Source: CAZDAW01 sp964503685 (GTDB lineage Bacteria > Chloroflexota > Anaerolineae > Anaerolineales > Anaerolineaceae). From it: a stretch of 38,445 nt of DNA. Of the stretch, positions 32,596-38,445 are shown one piece after another. Numbering within the stretch: the stretch's first letter is position 1; every line of letters begins with the position of its first letter. The stretch is taken from positions 1 to 38,445 of the forward strand of contig CAZDAW010000025.1 in the NCBI GenBank assembly GCA_964503685.1, in the 5' to 3' direction. The notes below the pieces were generated by a model that was not told the origin of the DNA, did not search any database, and saw only the letters and a program-made list of their open reading frames with translations. Position numbers and translations under genes: made by a program.

Positions 32596-33969
32596 TCACT
32601 CGCCAGAATTTGCTTTTTGCGCTCTTTTTACTTCCAGTTCGGCCAGCAGCTTCAAATGGCTTTTTCGGGTGATCGGGTACCAGATCAGAAGCGGCAGAGC
32701 GATAAAGATCACGACTGCAGAAACCGGGCCGAAAAATAGGCGGATACCAAAAAGGGCGCGGGATGTCTGTTCAACATTGGCAACATAGCCAAACAACGCC
32801 AATGACCAGCCGGCTACGGCAATGCCAAAGGCGTTCGTGAATTTTGTGATGAAATTCCACATCCCGTAATACAGGCCTTCCTGGCGCTGCCCTGTCTTTA
32901 ATTCATCGTACTCAACCACATCCGGCAGCATGCTCCACGGGCACACCCACTGCGCTGAAAATCCCATCCCGGCAACCACGCCAACCACATAAATCAACGG
33001 CGTGGGGGAGTGGGGCAAAAGGAAGGTGGATGCGCAGGCTAATGCAGCCAAACCTAAACCGGCCGCGTAAGCCGGGCCTTTACCGATCCGGTCTGTCAGC
33101 ATCTTCATGGGATATAAAAAGAGGCCGATCGAGCCTAGCATCGAGATCATCACAATCGGCATTTGGTCGGTCATGTTTAACTGGTAAGTTAAATAATAAG
33201 GAAGCAGGGTTGTGAGCAAAGTAAAGCTGAAATTGGTGAGCAAGAAGCAGCCCATCAGCCACATGAAGGGCTTGTTCTTCAACGTGGAGACAATAGCCTT
33301 GAAGGGCGGAATTTTCGCCGGAACCACCGCAGAGGGCTTTTCTTTTACGCCAAAAGCGGTAACGAGGACAGCCGCCATCGCAATCAGACCAAAGAACAGA
33401 CCCATTCCACTATAGGCCGCGTGTTCGTTTAAATTAAAAGTGGTCATCAGCAGCCCGGCAACAACCGTGGTGGTCGCCGCGCCCAAAATATATCCCACCA
33501 CTGTAAAGATCTCGCGGATGGTTGTGATTGAGGTGCGCTCGTCGTAATCCTCGCTCAGCTCTGGAGTGAGAGCCGAATAATTAACCGAAACAATGGTATG
33601 AAGAGTATCAAAGAGGAGGAATGAGAATAAAACGATCAGGAATGCTCCCGCGCCGGTTAAACCTTTTGGAATAGAAAATAACAGCCACGTTCCCAGGGCC
33701 AGGGGAACCGCCCCAAACAACAGATACGGGCGCCGCCTTCCCCAACGGGTTTTTGTTCGATCGGATAAGTAGCCAAACAATGGATCATTGACCGCATCCC
33801 ATGTCAGCTTGCCGGCCATGAGAGCGGATCCGACAATGGCAGGATCGATCAGGGCCACATCGGTGTAATAAATCATCAGAAAGAATTGGGTAATGGCGGT
33901 CAGCATGGCTACGCCCATGTCTCCCACGCCGTACCTGACTTTAATCTTGCCGGGGACTTTTTCGTTCAT
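32596..33969 (-). CDS. GPH/MFS sugar-cation symporter family transporter
   Basis: A 457-residue protein with 12 helices of the glycoside-pentoside-hexuronide:cation symporter (MFS_2) type. The mark is DPLFGYLSDRTKTRWGRRRPYLLFG between helices 2 and 3, the conserved cytoplasmic loop of the family; PWSMLPDVVEYDELKTGQRQEGLYYG, the C-domain equivalent, is also present. The substrate cannot be read; sugars, uronides and lysolipid-like compounds are known for the superfamily. Its ATG overlaps the stop of the GxGYxYP gene (ATGA). It is the last gene of a three-gene operon. Confidence 0.85.
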   Translation of the reverse strand: MNEKVPGKIKVRYGVGDMGVAMLTAITQFFLMIYYTDVALIDPAIVGSALMAGKLTWDAVNDPLFGYLSDRTKTRWGRRRPYLLFGAVPLALGTWLLFSIPKGLTGAGAFLIVLFSFLLFDTLHTIVSVNYSALTPELSEDYDERTSITTIREIFTVVGYILGAATTTVVAGLLMTTFNLNEHAAYSGMGLFFGLIAMAAVLVTAFGVKEKPSAVVPAKIPPFKAIVSTLKNKPFMWLMGCFLLTNFSFTLLTTLLPYYLTYQLNMTDQMPIVMISMLGSIGLFLYPMKMLTDRIGKGPAYAAGLGLAALACASTFLLPHSPTPLIYVVGVVAGMGFSAQWVCPWSMLPDVVEYDELKTGQRQEGLYYGMWNFITKFTNAFGIAVAGWSLALFGYVANVEQTSRALFGIRLFFGPVSAVVIFIALPLLIWYPITRKSHLKLLAELEVKRAQKANSGE

Positions 33970-35699
33970 TTAACCTCTCCAGTTTTTTTGATCATCGAAG
34001 AATTGGCTTGCATGGCTTGCGCCGAAGCATAAAGAAATTCATCGGCTCGAACGACTTTCACCTTGTTCTGATCCAGCGTTTGAATAAAATGGTACACGTC
34101 AGTTATGGTCGTGCAGTAGGCAAAAAGGTGGCAGGCAATGAAGCGGGGTGTGGGGCCGGGCTTGTCGATCAAAGCCCGGATGCCTTCAAATACTTGATCG
34201 CACTCCCAGGGAATTTGTTCGGGTTTTGGCCAGACATACGCCACAAAGGGGCGATTTTCTGTCATATACATGGGAGTGCGCCCCAGGTGGAAATATCCGG
34301 CCAGGTAACCGAGAAAGTTCCCCGGGGCTTTGCCGTGGTCTTTTACCACCCTCAAGGGTGGATCGGCAATATAGGATGTGACGACTCTCACATCCACCTG
34401 GTCGCAGAGCCGCGCGCTTTCCGCCATGTATGCAGAAAAATTGCTGGAAAGCGGTGGGATTATGTAACCAGCGCCTGAAGGTCCCGCCACCAGCAAATCG
34501 GTCTCTTTGAGGCTGCTGTAATAATAGCCCAGCAGGGCCGGGGCAATTTCGGCCAATAACGGCTGCATTTCCCAGTTGAAAGGCGTCATGCCGCGTTCAG
34601 GCCTGCGCCAATTTCCCAGTTCGCCGGTGTTCATCAATGTCAGCTGGTCGCCGTCAGAAAGGGTAAAGGTCAAATAGATTTTATCTTCGAGCTTCACCTG
34701 TTCCGGATGGATATATTGCTGTCTGAATTCACCGGCTGCCGGCAGTTTGCAGTGAAAACTGTAGTTCCCGGCCATAAAAGTCGGCGCCAGCCGCATGCCA
34801 TTCATCGATAATTGCAGCATGAAGTTCAGTTCATCATCCCGATCACTATGCCAGCCAAAGATCGTGGGAAAGGGCAGCGCTTTAACCGAACGTTGTATCC
34901 TGTGACTCAGATGAGTCTCAGGCGACCCACTGCTCAACAGCAAACGGGCCAATGCTTTAACAGGCCCATCCAGGCGGGTGGTAAACAAAAAATTGCGCAA
35001 TCCAAAAGGCCCGCCCACCAGCAGCATGAGCAAATTTTGTCCGAGGGTGCGCAGACCGCCTTTCTCAAAGGAGGAAAGACAGTAAACGAAGAGCTTGTTT
35101 TGAACGATATAATCGGCGAATTCGCTGCGCTTCCATTGCGGTTCCATACAGGCAACCTGGCCAGGCTTGCATTTTGGAAACAGATTTTCAAAAGCCCAAC
35201 GATATAAATCCACACGGTTTGTAAATTTGCCGCGCAGATCATGGCGGATAGTTTCAAGGCCCAGTGATTTCGCCCATTCAACCTGATCTGGCGCAACGAT
35301 CAACAGGTTTTCCTGCGCGGCAAGCATCAAAGCCAGGTTCACCGAATCGTTCAGTTCAGGATCCCAGACGACCAGCCCATTGAGCAGACGCCTGTATTTC
35401 TGGACGGCTTCATCAAGGCCAGATAAGGCTTGCGTCTTCAGCTTGTAGGCGGATTGATAATATTCCAGATTGGCGGCATCGTTGTCTTTGAGATATTCCC
35501 GATACTTCTTATACCAGTTATCGTCTGTCATGTGGACGACGTTGGTCTTCCGGGTGCCAGGATCATCATAATCGCCATTGATCAGATACAGGCTGGGAGC
35601 TTCTCGGTTCGCCAGGCCTTGAAGCGCGCTGGCAGTAATCCGGTCTGCGTATTTCAATGCCGTAATATCGAGCAGGTCAACTTGATATGACGCCTCCAA
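33966..35699 (-). CDS. GxGYxYP-domain protein, putative carbohydrate-active
   Basis: A 577-residue protein matching the GxGYxYP family (putative glycoside hydrolase-like). The family core is seen as FTLSDGDQL (346-353), the WEMQP region, and GAGYIIP (409-415), where the usual second Tyr is replaced by Ile. The last part (about 430-560) has several Trp and Tyr. No signal peptide; the start is TTG 35699 with AAGGA eight bases upstream, and it opens straight into the fold, so it may be cytoplasmic here. This is the middle gene, 3 bases after the FAD oxidoreductase. Its biochemical activity is not known. Confidence 0.7.
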   Translation of the reverse strand: MEASYQVDLLDITALKYADRITASALQGLANREAPSLYLINGDYDDPGTRKTNVVHMTDDNWYKKYREYLKDNDAANLEYYQSAYKLKTQALSGLDEAVQKYRRLLNGLVVWDPELNDSVNLALMLAAQENLLIVAPDQVEWAKSLGLETIRHDLRGKFTNRVDLYRWAFENLFPKCKPGQVACMEPQWKRSEFADYIVQNKLFVYCLSSFEKGGLRTLGQNLLMLLVGGPFGLRNFLFTTRLDGPVKALARLLLSSGSPETHLSHRIQRSVKALPFPTIFGWHSDRDDELNFMLQLSMNGMRLAPTFMAGNYSFHCKLPAAGEFRQQYIHPEQVKLEDKIYLTFTLSDGDQLTLMNTGELGNWRRPERGMTPFNWEMQPLLAEIAPALLGYYYSSLKETDLLVAGPSGAGYIIPPLSSNFSAYMAESARLCDQVDVRVVTSYIADPPLRVVKDHGKAPGNFLGYLAGYFHLGRTPMYMTENRPFVAYVWPKPEQIPWECDQVFEGIRALIDKPGPTPRFIACHLFAYCTTITDVYHFIQTLDQNKVKVVRADEFLYASAQAMQANSSMIKKTGEVK

Positions 35700-35702
35700 G
35701 GG

Positions 35703-37040
35703 TTAATTCCTTTCTCCCCAGAGCAGCGCCGCCTGCTTTTCCCAGGCAGGGAATAGTTCCGGGTCAGTCGGAAATTTCAGGTAATGGCTTTTGAGCCTGC
35801 CGGCCTGCATGCTGACGGTCAACAAAACCTTCAGCGTGGATGCCTGGAATTGACCGGTGATGACTCCCCACAGCAAGATGAAAACCATTTTGAGGAGCTT
35901 CCCGGTACCCATCGAAGCCTCATATTTCTCCGCCAGTTCGGCAAAATCTTTGCCATTGAAGATGATGTGATGGCGAAACAGATAATTGGCGTCCCTGTCA
36001 TTAAATTCGGCCGCCGCCGGTAATTGAGCCATGGCAGCCGCAAACTTGGCCCCCTGATCATGGAAATAAGCGGTGTTGTATCCCCATAAACTGCTGCGGC
36101 TCACATCGCCTTTGCGAAGAGCCTGGGCGGCAACAGGAAGCGCTGCACGGCAGCCCCCCCAACCAGAAATGATCCCTTCGCCAGAAAACGGCCTGTTTTG
36201 GAATGCGGCATCTCCAACCACCAGGAACCCGTTACCCACTAACGAAAACGGAGAGCGCCGATAGGGTACCATACCTTGCCGGCGAGAAACCAGCCTGCCC
36301 GGATCTCCCCAATTGCGCTCGCGGAATTCTTTATGCTTCTGCCATGTGTAATCGTAACCCCCATGCTGGCTCATACCGATGATAATATCATCGCCGTATG
36401 AACGGTTCCAAAAACCGCCCTCTGAGATAAAGGAATTACTGCCGGTAAGCGACCCGGCGGGCAGCTCGGTGCGCAGTTCCAGGCAGCAGCAATAGACTTT
36501 TGCCGGGTCGATAGGCTTGTTTTCAACGCCGAAATCATCAGGCAGTCTTGTGCGAACAGCGCCATTCATGCCGGATGCGTCCACGATCAACCTGGCGCGT
36601 GCTTCGAAAGGTTTTCCCTTGATTTCTCCTGATACGCCGCACAGAAAACCGTTTTCGATCAGCACGCCGGTCACATTGGCATTCTCAACGATCTCAACAC
36701 CGCTCTGCGCTGCATAGCCGTGCAGCCGGCGGTACAAGGCGGGCAAATTCAACACATAAAAAGGATGCTCAACTTTATCCGTGATGGTGCGGTCAGGCGA
36801 CCACATCACGCCGACGTTTTCCAGGTGAATCAACTCAGGCGGTTGGGGTTCGGGCACACCGAATTCGGCAAAAGCGCTTTGATCCATGTGGATGACTTCG
36901 ATATTCATCCCCATCACATCCAGAGCGCGAGCTTCGAGAAGGATGACCTTGAACCCTTCTTTAGCTGCCTGCCAGGCGAAATATGTTCCCGCCGTACCAG
37001 CGCCAACCACTACGACATCTGCCGTGAAAGTATCGTTCAT
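35703..37040 (-). CDS. FAD-dependent oxidoreductase, geranylgeranyl reductase-like
   Basis: A 445-residue flavoprotein. The N-terminal dinucleotide site is VVVVGAGTAGTYFAWQAA (9-26) with an E at the end of strand two (LLEAR). RLIVDASGMNGAVR is the mid FAD motif, and VVGDAAFQNRPFSGEGI is the second FAD contact, as in geranylgeranyl reductase and FixC-type enzymes (usual form GDAA-x5-P-x-GEGI). The C terminus (about 370-445) has a hydrophobic helix that may bind a membrane. The substrate may be a lipid or isoprenoid. ATG 37040 with GGAG six bases upstream. First gene of the operon. Confidence 0.8.
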   Translation of the reverse strand: MNDTFTADVVVVGAGTAGTYFAWQAAKEGFKVILLEARALDVMGMNIEVIHMDQSAFAEFGVPEPQPPELIHLENVGVMWSPDRTITDKVEHPFYVLNLPALYRRLHGYAAQSGVEIVENANVTGVLIENGFLCGVSGEIKGKPFEARARLIVDASGMNGAVRTRLPDDFGVENKPIDPAKVYCCCLELRTELPAGSLTGSNSFISEGGFWNRSYGDDIIIGMSQHGGYDYTWQKHKEFRERNWGDPGRLVSRRQGMVPYRRSPFSLVGNGFLVVGDAAFQNRPFSGEGIISGWGGCRAALPVAAQALRKGDVSRSSLWGYNTAYFHDQGAKFAAAMAQLPAAAEFNDRDANYLFRHHIIFNGKDFAELAEKYEASMGTGKLLKMVFILLWGVITGQFQASTLKVLLTVSMQAGRLKSHYLKFPTDPELFPAWEKQAALLWGERN

Positions 37041-37072
37041 TTTAGCTCCAAAAAGATTGGTTTTATTGGTCG

Positions 37073-37091
37073 TTGTAATCGAAAGTTACAA
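37073..37091. promoter_or_regulatory. Operator-like palindrome upstream of the oxidoreductase operon
   Basis: TTGTAA-N7-TTACAA, a perfect 6-bp inverted repeat, 33 bases before the ATG (minus). It may bind a dimeric repressor. Confidence 0.4.
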
Positions 37092-37119
37092 TTTTTTGGA
37101 TAAAAGATTGACTGCAATT

Positions 37120-37129
37120 TCACATGTGA
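37120..37129. promoter_or_regulatory. Second palindrome upstream of the oxidoreductase operon
   Basis: TCACATGTGA, a perfect 10-base palindrome, about 80 bases before the ATG. It is the reverse of the usual CRP half-site order. Confidence 0.35.
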
Positions 37130-37278
37130 TCTATTTTGCTAGCATTTTCACCCTGAAAGGATGATAGTTGTGGCTGAACCCACCTAATTTTAGCACCATT
37201 CCTCCATTTTGATTCATTTTCAGCGATCTGCATCATAAAATCGGGCGTAGAGATTGACTTTTCGAGGTCCGATGCGTT

Positions 37279-37324
37279 TGTCGCTGCGAGAAGGGCGTCA
37301 GCCCGACGAAGCAGTCTCCACGCC
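37279..37324 (+). repeat. MITE-like repeat, partial copy
   Basis: TGTCGCTGCGAG, AAGGGCG and CGACGAAGCAGTCTC match the left half of the full copy at 11657; the right half is missing. The flanking TGCGTTTG before it is also shared with the first copy. Confidence 0.65.
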
Positions 37325-37536
37325 TAAACGAACACGGTTACTAAAACCCTTATCGAGCGTATTCCTACTCTATTACAAACTGTAACTGGGCTAATTACTC
37401 TGTGGAAACAAATTGAACCAATAATCGTTTCTGCTATGAACAATTAGTTCCATTGGGTGGGTTGTGCCGCCTCTGGATGGACATCGGGCAAACTCATCAC
37501 ACAGGCACAGGATTCACCGGCGCACCCCGATTGGTC

Positions 37537-37555
37537 GGCGCGTTGGCAACGCGCC
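37537..37555. repeat. Perfect 8-bp GC hairpin
   Basis: GGCGCGTT, loop GGC, AACGCGCC, followed by TTT on the plus strand. A terminator or repeat remnant 30 bases upstream of the small ORF. Confidence 0.4.
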
Positions 37556-37584
37556 TTTGCGTCTCAAAAGAGGAATACCAATTT

Positions 37585-37869
37585 ATGATTCACAATAAAA
37601 GAATAATTGCTCTTTTAACAATAATTGCTGCATTGATATTTTGGTTGACTGGCATTATACCTTCTTTCATAGCAAGAGTATCTGCTGAAAATTATGTAAA
37701 GTTAAGGTATATGGACAAGGGATTCGAATTTGTAAACGTAGAAATTCCAAAAAGTTTTGATAATTATTTTGTATCTTTCAAGGATAAAAGTGGAATTCAG
37801 TATCATTTCGTAATGTCAAAACACATACCCACCGATATAATTTACGACCCGCTTGATCCTCCTGGATAA
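37585..37869 (+). CDS. Small AT-rich membrane or secreted protein, unknown
   Basis: A 94-residue product, not recognised with confidence. It opens MIHNKRIIALLTIIAA, one membrane helix or uncleaved signal (about 5-27), followed by about 65 residues outside, with KLRYMDKGFEF, YFVSFKDKSGIQYHFVMS. The shape resembles small DUF3139/YxeA-like exported proteins, but this is a guess. ATG 37585 with AGAGGA ten bases upstream; the frame extends to 37453, without membrane-like residues. Base composition is far lower in GC than its neighbours, consistent with transfer. Confidence 0.5.
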   Translation: MIHNKRIIALLTIIAALIFWLTGIIPSFIARVSAENYVKLRYMDKGFEFVNVEIPKSFDNYFVSFKDKSGIQYHFVMSKHIPTDIIYDPLDPPG

Positions 37870-37991
37870 TGCAGGCTTAGCAACATCCTCTTCCGCTGAT
37901 GAGATCAAAAACCCAAATGGTTCTTCGGGAGCGCCGCCCTGACAAATTAGTCGCATACAGGTTGGAAAATGCCGTCCCACTTTACAAAAAA

Positions 37992-38288
37992 TTACGGCGC
38001 GGTCTTGAACTTACGCGGCTTGCTAAAGCCGCTGCACTGGGCTGGTTCCAGGTCGTTGCAGGCGTTCACCCGCCACTGATAGAGCGTGTTGGCCGTCAGA
38101 TCGACCATGGGGGTGTAATCCACCATCGTCAGCCCGGCGCCGTCCACCGTCGCCAGGTCGCTCCACGCCCAACCGGACGGTTTGATTTGCAGCACGTAAT
38201 GATCCACCGGCCAGGCAGCTTTGGAATTCTTCCTGCGAAATGCTGGTTTGGTCGCCTGGTTCTTGGCGTTGTTGGCGGTGTTCGCCAC
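37992..38288 (-). pseudogene. Fibronectin type III-like domain fragment
   Basis: About 98 residues can be read from a GTG at 38288. The part VDHYVLQIKPSGWAWSDL, then LTANTLYQWRVNACN and a final SGFSKPRKF fit the C-terminal half of an Fn3 domain (YxWRVxA pattern). No signal peptide or full domain partner is present, and the frame is closed by TAA about 25 codons upstream. It is best read as a remnant of a larger extracellular protein; a very short gene is possible. Confidence 0.45.
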
Positions 38289-38382
38289 GGAAATTTTGTG
38301 GGGCAGGCTGGGGTGGGGTTGATTATTCCTGAATATCTGAATACTAAAACTGCCAGATCGTTAATCCAAATTGCCACCTAGA

Positions 38383-38445
38383 TGTCATTACGTGGCAATC
38401 TCGGATTTTGACGTTGAGACTGCTTCGTCGGGCAAAAAGCGCCCT
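38383..38445 (-). repeat. MITE-like repeat copy cut by the window edge
   Basis: On the minus strand it reads GGGCGCTTTTTGCC, GAAGCAGTCTCAACGTC, ATCCGAGATTGCCACG and TGACA, matching most of the copy at 11657 in opposite orientation. The right end runs off the window. Confidence 0.65.

Larger units (their letters stand above)
37041..37584. other. Gene-poor intergenic region with palindromes, repeat and hairpin
   Basis: A 544-base gap without a credible gene. It contains two palindromes upstream of the oxidoreductase operon, a partial MITE-like copy and a GC-rich hairpin. No confident -10/-35 pair is seen for the operon. Confidence 0.6.

Noticed and set aside
37041..37200. CRP-like site before the oxidoreductase operon
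   Set aside because: TCACATGTGA has the half-sites in the reverse order to the CRP consensus, so only an unnamed palindrome is claimed.
1..38445. tRNA, rRNA and CRISPR sequences
   Set aside because: No cloverleaf with CCA-adjacent acceptor stem, rRNA block or regularly spaced direct repeats could be seen by reading; a tRNA or covariance search was not possible here.

Overview
The window looks like chromosomal DNA of a moderately GC-rich, non-sporulating bacterium, most probably of the phylum Chloroflexota (Anaerolineae-like). This rests on gene style: ABC-2/SpoIIM fusions, a 7TM-GAF-HTH regulator, a RodA-PBP fusion beside FHA proteins, a T-box before an IleRS2-type ileS, and frequent TTG/GTG starts behind GGAGG-like sites. 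No rRNA, tRNA, CRISPR array or prophage is visible.

Layout. 0.1-1.9 kb: a ybaK-type deacylase, then a VapBC45-like toxin-antitoxin pair with its own promoter. 2.1-4.0 kb (minus): archease and RtcB RNA ligase, divergent from a plus-strand envelope cluster at 4.06-8.98 kb: FhaA-like protein, FhaB-like protein, MTA phosphorylase, and an 877-residue fusion of a RodA/FtsW polymerase to a PBP whose three transpeptidase motifs are all replaced. 9.0-11.6 kb (minus): a small monooxygenase-fold protein, tyrS and a TIGR01777 epimerase. At 11.85 kb an HNH protein faces a minus-strand run: MBL hydrolase, ABC permease-SpoIIM fusion, ABC ATPase, lgt and a CDP-alcohol phosphatidyltransferase, the last with its own promoter and operator-like repeat. 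17.3-25.6 kb (minus): ftsK, a three-S1-domain protein, the 7TM-GAF-HTH protein, a GNAT acetyltransferase, an unknown membrane protein, purine nucleoside phosphorylase and a degenerate Xer-like recombinase. 25.7-32.5 kb (minus): ltaE, an rluD-type gene, two tandem lspA genes and ileS, headed by a promoter and a T-box leader. 32.6-37.0 kb (minus): an uncharacterised operon of FAD oxidoreductase, GxGYxYP protein and GPH/MFS transporter, preceded by two palindromes. 37.0-38.4 kb: a gene-poor, AT-rich stretch with MITE-like repeats, a small membrane-protein ORF and a fibronectin-III fragment.

How the parts work together. Much of the window concerns the cell envelope: FHA proteins with RodA-PBP (wall elongation), lgt and two lspA (lipoprotein maturation), phospholipid head-group transfer, and FtsK. 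Two phosphorylases (MTAP and PNP) serve purine salvage, and RtcB with archease serves RNA repair. The most unusual items are the RodA-pseudo-PBP fusion in an actinobacterial-like FHA locus without kinase or phosphatase, the near-leaderless divergent promoter with a palindromic -10, the ABC-SpoIIM fusion, the membrane-tethered HTH protein, and the unexplained oxidoreductase/GxGYxYP/transporter operon.
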